DNA of 64,000 nt from Spiroplasma cantharicola (GTDB lineage: Bacteria > Bacillota_I > Bacilli_A > Mycoplasmatales > Mycoplasmataceae): the NCBI RefSeq assembly GCF_001281045.1, contig NZ_CP012622.1:186001-250000 (forward strand). The letters run 5' to 3'. Below the pieces are notes generated by a model. It made no database searches. It worked only from the letters and a program-made list of their open reading frames with translations, and was not told the origin of the DNA. The stretch's first letter is position 1, and the number at the start of each line of letters is the position of its first letter. The translations under genes and the position numbers were made by a program. Below, piece after piece: positions 32,617-45,532 of this stretch.

Positions 32617-33600
32617 ATGGGATGAAAACGCGAATTTAAAAAAATGCAAAAAGAGACTAAAAAAGCTTCTAATCTTTTTGATAATTCTGAAGATATTTCA
32701 AGTTTAATTCTTTGAGAAAGAGCTATGAGTTCTGCAAGTCATTGAAAAGTTGATAATTTAGTTATTGATATTTCAAAGTTTAATGGTTTGATTCAAGAAA
32801 TAATTATAAATCAAATTATGCCAGATAATATTAGTGCATACTCATGAAATTTAGGTTCAATATCAATAGTTGAAAAATTTTACGCTTATCCTATGGCAAG
32901 TTATTTCAAAGAAACATATAATAGTATTTCAAATAGACTAGGTGTTTATGAAGCTACATTAATTGTTTTAAGTTGCTCAAAATTTAGTTATTATATAACT
33001 AAGAAATTTTGGAAATTATTTAATTACACCTTTGCAAATAAAAATATAAATGAAATTCCATTATTAAGAGTTTTTGAAGTTATGCAAAGAACCTCTTTGG
33101 AAGCTTTAGAAGGAATTATTGAGAAGTCTTTTTTACTAATTGATAAAAGAAAATTAGATCCATATAAACATCATTTATTAATTGAAGAAATTATTGATTT
33201 AGGAGATGATTTTACTTATCACTGATCAAGAATGTATGATCAAGTGATTGACTTAACTGTTGAAACTTTTATCTTTCAAAGTAAATATGGTAAGCCAAAT
33301 AACCCATCTAAATCAACAGTAGAATCTGATTTTTTCTCGGTAGAAGATGAAGATGACTTTGATGATTTCTTTGAAAAAACAAAAACACTTGTGTTTAATG
33401 ATGAGGTAAATGACGCATTCAATTATTTTGGTATATCAAAAATAGCAAAGCCAGATGAGTTTAAAAAAATTTATAGAAAAATGGCAAAGCAATTTCATCC
33501 AGACTTAAATTCAGATCAATCATCTGCAACAGAAATGAAAAAAATTAATTTATTTAAAGAAATTGTTGAAAAATATTATGAGAAGTATGAGATCTTTTAA
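32617..33600 (+). CDS. J-domain protein with novel N-terminal domain
   Basis: 327 residues. The last ~70 residues form a J domain: NYFGISKIAKPDEFKKIYRK, then the HPD signature in KQFHPDLNSD, then a basic helix. This implies an Hsp70 (DnaK) partner. Residues 1-215 are not recognised. They are Trp- and Phe-rich, mostly helical and without membrane segments. An acidic linker (EDEDDFDDFFEKT, ~250-262) separates the halves. There is no Gly/Phe region, zinc finger or C-terminal substrate domain, so it is a type III J protein. TATGGAGA precedes the ATG. Confidence 0.8.
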
Positions 33601-33858
33601 AAGTAATTAATTTAAAATTGCAAAATAGATGTTCTATAATTAATTAAATATTTGAAACAATTTTATTGATTTTCTATTTTAATTTTGTATTAGTTCTAAT
33701 GTAATCTAATTAAATTAGAAGATAGACATTTTGAATATTTTAAAAAATTGTTTTATTATAAAAATATTTAGAAGATGGGGCTATTATTAATTTATGAGCA
33801 AGTATTATAAATTGATATATTATTTATAATATTTAGATTGAATAGTGGGAGACAGTTG

Positions 33859-34671
33859 ATGGTAATCAAAGAATATGAAGAGTACAGTTTTATACAAAGT
33901 GATTTATTAAGTAAAGAGATTTTTATTTTATATTCAATTTTTGGAGGAGAAAGCAAGTTCTTAAAAGTAATTCAGCAAGAATGATTTGAGACTAAAGATA
34001 TTGAAAAGTTTAGGGACTTTATTGAACTAAAATTTGATGAAATAGAAGTGAAACAAAAGAGTCAAGTTGATAGAGATAGTTTAAGTTGTTTACTAAGAAT
34101 GATATCAATTTGTGATAATTTTTTTGAATATGAATATTTATATGATTCAAGTAGAGTTCTATTTTTAGAGTCTAAAAAAGAAGTTATGAATAATTTAAAA
34201 ACTTATGATTATGCCTTTAAAGAACTTATGGACTTAAACTATAAAAGTTTTATTGAAGAGATTAATACAATGAAGATTTCAAAGAAATATATTTTAGTTA
34301 CAAATGATATTAAACATATTATAAATAGATGTGAAGAAATAAATGACTTTTATTTGATAATTAAAGAAGCATATAAAATAAATGATTTACTAAGTGACTT
34401 ATTAGATTTATTAGAAGAAGATGAGGATAATAGTTTTCAATTTGGTACAGATGATGAAGTTATTCTTTACAATTTTGCAATTTATCATTCAACAAAAATT
34501 TATTTTTCATTATTGCTAAGAGAACATATTATTTCTGAAGAAGAAAGAATAACAAATACTATAATTGATGAAAATAAACCGTTAATTCAAGAAGAAGAAT
34601 TAAGAATATCAGAAACTAAAATGCTCTCTGATCAAAGTAAAGAAATTTTTTATAAGACTTTAAAAAATTAG
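33859..34671 (+). CDS. Hypothetical acidic cytosolic protein
   Basis: 270 residues, unrecognised. Strongly acidic and helical, with heptad-like leucines (e.g. NDLLSDLLDLLEEDEDN near residue 180) and no membrane segment or signal peptide. GGGAGA lies 9 bases before ATG 33859. The 258-base gap before it (33601-33858) contains no ORF of note and no clear stem-loop, only A/T-rich sequence with several TATAAT-like hexamers. A terminator follows directly after the stop. Confidence 0.72.
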
Positions 34672-34700
34672 ACCAGCTTAAATTAAGTTGGTTTTTTTAT
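34672..34700 (+). terminator. Terminator after the acidic protein gene
   Basis: ACCAGCTTAA / TTAAGTTGGT stem with one G-T pair, then seven T. It starts at the base after the stop codon. Confidence 0.82.
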
Positions 34701-34835
34701 ATAAAATATTTTCTCTTATTAAAAATATTTTAGTGTTTAATTTTGCAAAGTATTAATATATCTATTAATTTTAATTTTTATATAATATATATAATATTAA
34801 AAAATCTAAAATTTAGTCAATAAAAAGGGGTTTTT

Positions 34836-36563
34836 ATGAAAAAAATACCATTTTCCGTAATGTTCAAAATGAATTTAGGATTATTATTAATAGATAAAGC
34901 TTTGTTAATATTATCAATATTGTCAATTATAATGGGTTTTTCTGTAAACACAGTATTTATAATAATGAAAACCAACGCTGATTTTATAACATTTTATAAT
35001 TTTTTCTTTTTATTTTTTACAGGCGCATTTTGAATAATTATAACAATGAGACTTGTCTTTCTTTTTTTATATTCCAAAATTGAAGATAAAACAATTTATA
35101 TTATTTCTGTTCACCAAATTTCTAGAAAAAAAATATTTATTTCTCAATGATCAGTTATGATAATGTTTTCAATTACTTTGAGCTTAATCAATTTTCTTAT
35201 GATTAATATCATTTCATTAATAGTGAATTTAGATATAAACTTAGTGGTTTTTCGAACTACCCTTGTTCACTTTATATATACTATTTTTATTTCAATTTGT
35301 TTAATCAACTTTTTTACTTTATTAAGTTTGTTGCTGAAAAGCTCAATTACAACTATTTTAATTACCTTAATGCTAGCAGCTACATTTATATCTAGTTTGC
35401 CATATCAATTTTTAAAAAATAGCGAAAAGCTTAATAATATATCATTTAATTCTAATGTAGGAACACCTTATGTTTCTAAAATAGATAATGTATATAATGT
35501 GTTTGATTTACAACATAATATTAAAAATGGTTATATTAAATATCCAAATTTATCAAAGCATATAAATGATTATTTTGTTGAAAATCAATTTAGAAAAGAT
35601 CAATTTTCATCAAGTTCAAATTTAAAATTAAGATATGATTTTTGAAATTCACTTGGAGTGATTAATAATAAATCAGTAGATATTAATTCAAGTGATTTAA
35701 CAATTAAATCATTACCAAAGCAATGGACAAATCCCGAAATAATACAAGGTTCTAAAGTTGAACTAAATTTAACTTTTAATTATCTTTTTTATTCTGTAGA
35801 AGAAATCGAAAGTATTATTGTTAATATGGAAGATGGTTCCAAAGAAAAAATTATATTAATTGAATTGATAGAATTTACAAAAAGTATTAATAGTTTTTAT
35901 ATTGATGATTTTTCATTTCAAAATGAAACAAGAGATGTTTTTGGAGATATGGTAAGTTTAAAACAAGGTTATATTAAATCAAAAAATGGTAGTCAAGAAA
36001 CAGTATATAATGAAAGTAATTTAAAAAATAGTTATCAATTACATTTTATTGATGGATTAGATGGAGTTCAATTTCAAAATTCAAAAGAATCAAAGGAATT
36101 ATTTGAAGATAATTTATATAATCCTTTATATTTGTCAGTTAGGCTTTTAGAAAACTATTTTATAAATTATACTTCTGATTTTGTAATTTTTAATAATTAT
36201 AAAGTTAATACAACAAGTGAAGAATGAAAAAAATATAGTAAATTAAGAACTGGATACAATATATTTTATATGTTTAATTTTATTGGAAGCACAATGTCAA
36301 TATATACAAATTACTCTGGATTATCATATGATGATATTTGATTTGATCCTTCACAAAAATCAAATATTGATTTAATTGGCCAACAAAATATTTTTTTAAA
36401 TTATCATACTTATACTTTTAAATTAGATGAAAATAATAAAATGAGGCCTGATTCATACAATAATTATATTAAATCTTATTGATTTTTATTTTTTCAATTA
36501 TTTATAGCATCTATTAATTTTACTTTTGGAATTTATTTTTTCAATAGAAAGGATCTGACATAA
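34836..36563 (+). CDS. ABC-2-type exporter permease with large ectodomain
   Basis: 575 residues. The N-terminal region has about five hydrophobic segments (near 18-45, 55-90, 105-130, 140-165 and 168-188). A polar domain of ~350 residues follows (190-545), then a final membrane segment (550-570). A short charged loop with IEDKTIYIISVHQISRKK after the second segment is typical of ABC-2 permeases. AAAGGGG precedes the ATG. Its TAA stop overlaps the ATG of the ATPase by one base (TAATG), so the pair is translationally coupled. Substrate unknown. The topology matches the exporter at 22035. Confidence 0.82.
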
Positions 36564-37507
36564 TGAATCAAGATTTAATAGAATTTAGTAAGTTTTCAAA
36601 AAAATTTCATAAAAATCAAATAGGGGAATTATCATTTACAGTAAAACCAAATAGAGTAACTGCTGTAATTGGAAGAAGTGGTAGTGGAAAATCTGTAATT
36701 TTAAATTCTTTAATTGGAGCAATTAAAAATTATAAAGGGACTATAAAATTAAATAATAGAGATAGAAAAAAAAGAGATAGTTATAAAGACAACAGTTCAA
36801 TTGGTTTTTATACTCAAATGGACTTTTCTTTATACGACATTTCAGCTTATAAATTTTTACAAATTATTTGTCCAAGTTTTGGAATAAATAAAAAAGATTT
36901 AAATAGTAAAATAGAGCAATGAATGAAATTTTTTGATATCTGAGATAGTAAAGATAAAAGTCTCAAAAATTATTCTTGGGGAATGAAAAATAGAATGAAT
37001 TTAATTTTGTGTTTTATTAAAGATCCTAAAATTATAATTCTCGATGAACCAGGAGCAAATTTAGACTCAATATGAAGAAATAAAGTAAAAAATCTTCTTA
37101 TTAAAGAAAAAAAAGAAGGTAAAACTATTATTATAACTGTTCATAATATTGATGAAATTGCAGATATTATTGATGATTATTTAATTATTGATGCGGGAAA
37201 AATTATTTTTTATGGTTCAAGTGAAGAGTTAAATATTTATACTAAATATAAGATTTTTTTCTTTGAAAATATAAATCATCAAAAACTACGTAATTTTTTA
37301 AATGAAAATAAAATTAAGTCATTTAAATATGATGAAGAGGAAAAGTCACTTGTATTTGCAACAAATAATGCAAAAGAAATAAATTGAATATTCTTGTACT
37401 TGTTAAAAGAAGGAATTCCGATATTTAATTTAATTAAGTTAAATATAAATATGGATTCTATATTTAAAGCAATTGAAAATAAGCAGATTAAAAGAACAAA
37501 AATTTAA
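36563..37507 (+). CDS. ABC transporter ATP-binding protein with C-terminal extension
   Basis: 314 residues. Walker A is GRSGSGKS (residues ~37-44), Walker B is IIILDEPGANLD, and the H-loop is in ITVHNIDEIAD. The signature region is NYSWGMKNRM instead of LSGGQ, with Trp written TGG here. The last ~85 residues after the ATPase core (KYKIFFFENINHQKL onward) form an extra small domain as seen in several exporter ATPases. Coupled to the permease upstream by a one-base overlap. Followed by a terminator. Confidence 0.9.
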
Positions 37508-37529
37508 TAAATACTTTAAAAAGATTATT

Positions 37530-37558
37530 AGGTCAATTAAAAAATTTGACCTATTTTT
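37530..37558 (+). terminator. Terminator after the second ABC exporter
   Basis: AGGTCAA / TTGACCT stem with an A/T loop and a T-rich tail. Confidence 0.8.
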
Positions 37559-37603
37559 AATATAACAATAATTTTTAAAAAAATAAATATAGATTTTTAT
37601 TGG

Positions 37604-37609
37604 TATAAT
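37604..37609 (+). promoter_or_regulatory. -10 box of typA
   Basis: TATAAT preceded by TTGG, in nearly the same context as the lepA promoter, about 47 bases before the ATG. Confidence 0.5.
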
Positions 37610-37656
37610 ATTTAAATATTTGTTATTATCAATAGGTTATTAAATAGGAGAAACTT

Positions 37657-39480
37657 ATGAATAAAAAAATTATTAATATTGCAGTTATTGCTCACGTTGA
37701 TGCTGGAAAATCTACATTAGTAGATGCTTTTTTAAATCAGTCTAATGTTTTTAGAGCAAATGAAGAAATAAAAGAACAAGTTATGGATAGTAATGATCAA
37801 GAAAGAGAACGTGGAATTACAATTTATTCAAAAAATTGTGCTATTGAATATAACGACTACAAAATTAATATTGTAGATACTCCAGGCCATGCCGATTTTT
37901 CAAGTGAAGTAGAACGTATTATGAAAACAGTAGATACAGTTATTTTATTAGTGGATTCAGCTGAAGGTCCAATGCCTCAAACAAGATTTGTATTATCAAA
38001 AGCGTTAGAGTTAGGTTTAAGACCAATTCTTTTAATTAATAAAATTGATAAAAAAGACCAAAGAGCATTGGAAGTTGTTGATGAGGTTTTAGAATTATTT
38101 ATGGAATTAAATGCAAATGATGAACAAATTGAATTTCCTTCATTATTTGGAACTGCTCGTGATGGGATTGTTCAATATTCTATGGAAGAAAAAAGTGAAA
38201 ATTTAGGTCCCTTATTTGAAACAATTATTAAACAAGTTGGAAATTACCCATTGGAATTAGCAAAAGAGCCAGTTCAACTTCAAATTTCATCTTTAGCTTA
38301 CGACTCATTTATTGGAAGATTAGGAGTTGGAAGATTATTTAAAGGTGTTCTTAAAGAAGGACAACAAGTTGCAATTTCAAAAAATGATGGATCAGTAACA
38401 AAGGGAAAAATTTCAGGTCTATTTATATATGAGGGTTTAAAAAGAGTTGCTGTAAAAGAAGCACAAGCAGGAGAAATTGTTGTTATATCAGGAATTGGTG
38501 ATTTAACAATAGGTGATACAGTTTGTGAGCCAGATAAAATTGATGCATTGCCTTCAATTGTAATTGAAGAGCCAACAATGAGTATGAATTTTTTGGTTAA
38601 TACTTCACCATTTGCAGGAAAAGTTGGAAAATATGTAACAACAAGAAATATTAAAGAAAGATTAGATAAAGAATTAGAAGTAAATGTTGGTTTAAGAGTT
38701 GAAGCTTTAACGGATTCATCAGCGGATGGATTTAAAGTTCTTGGTAGAGGAGAACTTCATTTATCTGTTTTAATTGAAACAATGAGAAGAGAAGGTTTTG
38801 AATTAGGTATATCAAGACCTGAAGTTGTTGTAAAAATTGATGAAAAAGGTCAAAAATTGGAGCCAATGGAAAGAGTTATTATTGATGTGCCAACAGAATT
38901 TTCTGGTACAGTAATTAATAAATTGAACCTGAGAAAAGGTATGATGGTTGACATGGATTCAGATGGTATAAGAGATAAAGTTACTTACCATATACCAACA
39001 AGAGGATTAATTGGATTTAAATCAGAATTCACTAATGATACTCGTGGTGAGGGTGTTATGGTAAAATCAAGCATTGGTTATGAAGAATATAAAGGTAAAA
39101 TTGAAGGAAGACAAAACGGAACTCTTGTTTCAATGGCAAATGGAATAACACTTCCATATGCTTTGAATAATCTTGAAGAAAGAGGAATATTATTTGTAGG
39201 CCCTCAAGTTGAAGTTTATGATGGAATGATTGTAGGATTACATTCAAGAGATAATGATTTAAATGTAAATCCAACTACAGGAAAAAAATTAACAAACACT
39301 AGAGCATCAGGAAGTGATGATTCAGTAAAGTTAACACCAGCAAAAAAATTCACTTTAGAAGAAGCTTTAGAGTTTATTGAATGAGATGAACTTGTTGAAG
39401 TTACACCAGAAGATATTAGATTAAGAAAAAAATGACTTTCAGAAAATGAAAGAAAACAACATAGAAATGATCCACACTAA
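37657..39480 (+). CDS. typA: Ribosome-associated GTPase TypA/BipA
   Basis: 607 residues. Translational GTPase with G1 AHVDAGKST (10-18), G2 RERGITI, G3 DTPGHADF, G4 NKIDKKD, an EF-Tu-like domain 2, EF-G-like domains III and V and the BipA-specific C-terminus (TRGLIGFKSEFTNDTRGEGV, then GRQNGTLVSM). The final 32 residues (WDELVEVTPEDIRLRKKWL...) follow an in-frame TGA for Trp, so a standard-code reading would falsely truncate it. AGGAG lies before the ATG. Acts on ribosome assembly and stress translation. Confidence 0.97.
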
Positions 39481-39506
39481 AAATTCCATATTGGAATTTT
39501 TTTTTA
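39481..39506 (+). terminator. Terminator after typA
   Basis: AAATTCCA / TGGAATTT stem directly after the stop codon, then a run of T. Confidence 0.85.
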
Positions 39507-39577
39507 AAAAAAGTTCCAATATTATATTAGAAAAAAATATCTAAATATACAAAAATAGGTTTATTATAGAAATGTAA

Positions 39578-40942
<1,365 letters not shown>

Positions 40943-40946
40943 TTAA

Positions 40947-40974
40947 TAAAGGAATCTTAATGATTCTTTTTTTG
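40947..40974 (+). terminator. Terminator after eno
   Basis: AAAGGAATC / GATTCTTTT stem with one G-T pair and seven T. Confidence 0.78.
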
Positions 40975-40991
40975 TTTACTAGTTTTTTATT

Positions 40992-40997
40992 TATAAT
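40992..40997 (+). promoter_or_regulatory. -10 box placed only 6 bases before the PAP2 start codon
   Basis: TATAAT at 40992-40997 followed by TAAATT and ATG at 41004. Transcription would begin at or next to the ATG, and no ribosome site is visible, so the mRNA may be leaderless. Confidence 0.4.
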
Positions 40998-41003
40998 TAA
41001 ATT

Positions 41004-41888
41004 ATGCTTAAAAAAACAAATTTCAAAAATAAATATATTGTATGATTTTCGCTTCTAATAATAACTTTAGTTTTTTTTATTTTAACTTCATTTTATGATT
41101 TAAAATTATCAAGTCATATAGAAAGTAATTTAAATAAAACTTGATTCACTGCAATTTTTGATGCTTACGGTAGGGTTTGTTTATTTCTTCCCATTTATTT
41201 GTTCTTTTTTATTTTTCTATTAAGTTTTTTTAATAATTTAAAATTTAGTAAAAAGCAAAAAATAATATGAATAGCTATCTTTAATTGTATATATTTGATA
41301 ATTGAAGTTACTTTTCTTTATTTTACAAAACATTTTATTTTACAAAAAAATGAATTTCATATTTCAAAATTTATTTTCTCAATATTTTTTACATTTAGCT
41401 TAGTAGGTTTTATTATTTTTATAAATATATATTTAAGGAATTTATTTAATAATGAAAATAATGATATAAATATTTATTTTAAAAAAGCATTAAAAGCAAG
41501 TATCTTTATAATATTATTATTTATAAGTATTCAACTATTGAAAATTATTTTTGGAAGAAATAGACCTGAAGATGTAATAGTTCAAAAAGAAAACTTCCAA
41601 TGACTATTTCAAATAAATTTCTCTAAAGTAAGAGGATCTAGTTTTCCATCAGGTCATACAGCAGCAGCAGGTGCAATGCTAAGTTTTATTTATTTTTTGG
41701 AAGGAAAAAAAATTTGAAAAAAAATTATTATAATTTTTATTTGAGTTTTTATTATTCTTACAGCTATTTCAAGAATATTAATGAGCAAGCATTTTTTGAC
41801 TGATGTATCATTTTCAATTTTAATTGTAATTCTTTATTATTCTGTGTCACAAAAAATAGTTAAAAAAATTTATGAAGGGAAAAAATAA
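41004..41888 (+). CDS. PAP2-family membrane phosphatase
   Basis: 294 residues with about six membrane segments. The three acid-phosphatase motifs are present: KIIFGRNRP (near residue 183), SSFPSGHTAAAG (near 211-222) and SRILMSKHFLTDV (near 255-267), holding the catalytic His residues. Likely a phosphatidylglycerophosphate or other lipid-phosphate phosphatase at the membrane; substrate not decidable. No ribosome site precedes the ATG. Ends 2 bases before ruvX, so the pair are probably co-transcribed. Confidence 0.9.
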
Positions 41889-41890
41889 TT

Positions 41891-42313
41891 ATGGCAAAGT
41901 ATATTGGTTTAGATCTTGGTAGTAAAACTGTTGGTATTGCAACAAGCGAAGGATATTTTTCAAATCCAAAAGAAACAATTAGATTTCAAGAATATAATTT
42001 TTTAGAAGCAGTTAATAAATTAGATATTTTTCTTAAAAAAGAAGGTTTTGAAAAAATTGCAATTGGCTATCCAAAGAATATGAACGGTTCAACAGGTGAA
42101 AGAGTTGAAATGGTTGAAGAATTTATTAAAATTATGCTTGAACAAAATCTAGTTATAGAAGAGCAAATAGAAAGAGTAGACGAAAGATTAACAACAAGAA
42201 TGGCAAAGCAAATAATGATATCAGCTGATTTAAGTAGGAAAAAACAAAAAGAAAATAAGGATCAATTGGCAGCCAAATTAATTTTAGAAACCTATTTGAA
42301 CTCAATTAAGTAG
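41891..42313 (+). CDS. ruvX: Holliday-junction resolvase-like nuclease RuvX/YqgF
   Basis: 140 residues, RNase H fold. GLDLGSKTVGIATSE (residues 6-20) carries the first catalytic Asp. AIGYPKNMNGSTGERVE and RVDERLTTRMA follow, with further acidic residues, and KDQLAAKLILETYL closes the protein, all as in YqgF. Known for this family: pre-16S rRNA processing or junction resolution. Starts 2 bases after the PAP2 gene. Confidence 0.95.
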   Translation: MAKYIGLDLGSKTVGIATSEGYFSNPKETIRFQEYNFLEAVNKLDIFLKKEGFEKIAIGYPKNMNGSTGERVEMVEEFIKIMLEQNLVIEEQIERVDERLTTRMAKQIMISADLSRKKQKENKDQLAAKLILETYLNSIK

Positions 42314-42349
42314 TATATAATTACAATATAAATATCAGTGGAGGTATCA

Positions 42350-42919
42350 ATGGAAACACATCCTTTAGTCAAAAAAATTTTATTTAATCAAGATCAAATT
42401 GACAAGAGAACAAATGAGTTGGCAAAAGAAATAGAAAGTTATTATAGAGATCAAAAAATAAAGGACAACACAGTTATCATTGTAGGATTATTAAAAGGGT
42501 GTGTTCCTTTTATGGCAAATTTTATTAAATATTTTAATCATGAATGTCAAACTGAGTATATGGTTGTTTCATCATATATGGGTGGTACAAAAACTAGTGG
42601 AGAACCTAAAATTAATTTAGATTTAAATTTATCAATAAAAGATAAGCATGTTTTAATAATTGAAGACATAATTGACTCAGGAATAACGTTAGATTATATA
42701 AAAAAATATATTTCTTTTAAAGGAGCAAAAGAAGTTAAAATAGTAACTCTTTTAGATAAAACAGAAGGTAGAATTGCACCAATTAAATCTGATTGAGTTG
42801 GTTTTGAAATTAAAAATGAATTTGTAATTGGTTATGGTTTAGATTTCGATGAAAGATTAAGAAATCTTCCATATGTTGCAGTTTGTGATGTTGAGAAATT
42901 AAAAACTTGAAAATGATAA
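42350..42919 (+). CDS. hpt: Hypoxanthine phosphoribosyltransferase
   Basis: 189 residues, purine salvage enzyme making IMP/GMP from hypoxanthine/guanine and PRPP. The PRPP motif [13 protein letters not shown] (near residue 102-114) and the [15 protein letters not shown] flexible loop are visible, as is the C-terminal [21 protein letters not shown] 42350 is chosen over GTG 42338 because GGAGG (42340-42344) overlaps the GTG. The reading frame ends TGA-AAA-TGA-TAA, the TGAs being Trp. Confidence 0.95.
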
Positions 42920-42935
42920 TAATATCATTTTCTAA

Positions 42936-43958
<1,023 letters not shown>

Positions 43959-43978
43959 TTTTAACAAGGAGAAATATA

Positions 43979-45433
43979 ATGAATAAAGAAATAGAATTTT
44001 ATGAACCAAGTAAGATAGCAAAAAAAATAAAAAGAACTAAAATAGTTACTACAATTGGACCAAGTACTCATTCAAAAGATGATATTAGAAAACTTTTTGA
44101 AGCAGGAATGAATGTTGTTAGATTAAATTTTTCACATGGTAAAACAGAAGAACAAGCTGAAAAGATCAAATCAGTAATTGAATTAAGAGATGAATTGGAA
44201 AAACCAATTTCAATTATGTTGGATACAAAAGGTCCAGAAATTAGAATTGGAAAAGTTTTTGAAGGTGCTCAAAAAATAAAAGCAGGAACTGATGTTAGAG
44301 TTTATACTACACAAGAAGAATACTTAAATCGTGAATGCAAATCAAATGAAATGACGGTTTCATATGATATGAGTATTGATTTGAAACCAGGAGATACTGT
44401 TTTGGTAGATGACGGAAAATTAACATTAAATGTTATTAATGTTGAATCAGGATTGGTAAATTGTAAAGCATTTAATAGTCATATAGTAAAAACTAATAAA
44501 AGAGTAAATTTACCTGGAGTTGATTTTTCATTACCATTTTTAGCAAAAAAAGATATTGAAGATATAAAATTTGGAGCAAAAGCTAAAGTTGACTATATTG
44601 CAGCTTCATTTGTTAATTCAGCAGATAATGTTAATGAAATAAGAAAAATTCTTAAAAAAGAAAAAACAGAGCATATTCAAATTATTTCAAAAATAGAATC
44701 AAAAATTGGGATTTTTAATATTGATTCAATAATTGAAGCTTCAGATGGAATTATGGTAGCTCGTGGAGATTTAGGACTAGAAATCCCATACTATGAAGTA
44801 CCATATTGAGAAAAACAAATGATTAGAAAATGTAGAAAAGCTGGTAAAGTTGTTGTTGTAGCAACACAAATGTTAGAATCAATGACTGATAACCCCCAAC
44901 CAACTAGAGCAGAAGTTACAGATGTTTATTATGCTACTGAATTAGGAGCTGATGCAACAATGTTAAGTGGAGAATCTGCTGCAGGAATTTATCCTTTTAT
45001 TACTACAGAAACTATGGCTACAATTAATAAAAGAGCAGAATTAGGTTTTTATGGAAAGATCTATTATGATAGAGCTTTAGAGGTTGCTCGTCAATCAACT
45101 AGTGGAAAAAGAGCAGAAATAGCTGATGAATTAGCAAATATTACAAGAAATGGTAAATATGAGTTTGCTCTTGTTCTATCAAGAACTGGTGAATTATTAA
45201 GAACAATTTCAAAATTTAGACCAAATGTTACAATTTTGGGAGTTTGTGATAAAGAAGAATTATGAACTGGTTTTGGAGCAATGCATTCAATTTTTATGAA
45301 TAAAGTAAAAAGCATTGATGAAATTATTAAGAACAAAGATGCTTTAATAGAAATTGCTAGATCTTGAGGAGCTAAAAAAGGTGAAGAGATCTTAATAGTA
45401 AAAAATGAAGATATTAAAGTCTATCAAGTTTAA
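43979..45433 (+). CDS. pyk: Pyruvate kinase, copy 1
   Basis: 484 residues. [28 protein letters not shown], the catalytic Lys block QIISKIES, the substrate-binding [14 protein letters not shown] and ATQMLESM are all conserved. The C-terminal allosteric domain ends without the extra PEP-utilising-like domain of Bacillus Pyk. It converts PEP to pyruvate with ATP formation. It is co-transcribed with pfkA (20-base gap, AAGGAG site). A second complete pyk follows 99 bases later after a terminator. Confidence 0.97.
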
Positions 45434-45434
45434 A

Positions 45435-45461
45435 ATTAACCAATTAATGGTTATTTTTTTA
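45435..45461 (+). terminator. Terminator between the two pyruvate kinase genes
   Basis: TAACC / GGTTA stem with an AATTAAT loop and eight T after it. Confidence 0.72.
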
Positions 45462-45474
45462 TACACTTGTGTAT
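45461..45474. promoter_or_regulatory. 14-base palindrome upstream of pyk copy 2
   Basis: ATACACTTGTGTAT, arms ATACAC and GTGTAT around TT, placed immediately before the putative -35 box of pyk copy 2. Size and position fit a repressor or activator site. Confidence 0.4.
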
Positions 45475-45505
45475 TTGAGCAAATCATCTAATAAAGTGAT
45501 ATAAT
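45475..45505 (+). promoter_or_regulatory. Promoter of pyk copy 2
   Basis: TTGAGC (45475-45480), a 19-base spacer and TATAAT (45500-45505), 28 bases before ATG 45533, with AAGGAG in between. Confidence 0.55.
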
Positions 45506-45532
45506 TTTTTTGTTATTAACAAGGAGAATAAA

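Noticed and set aside
33601-33858. Small RNA gene in the 258-base gap
   Set aside because: Only A/T-rich sequence with scattered TATAAT-like hexamers; no stable stem-loop or terminator could be made out.
42338-42349. GTG start for hpt
   Set aside because: It overlaps the GGAGG site that serves ATG 42350.
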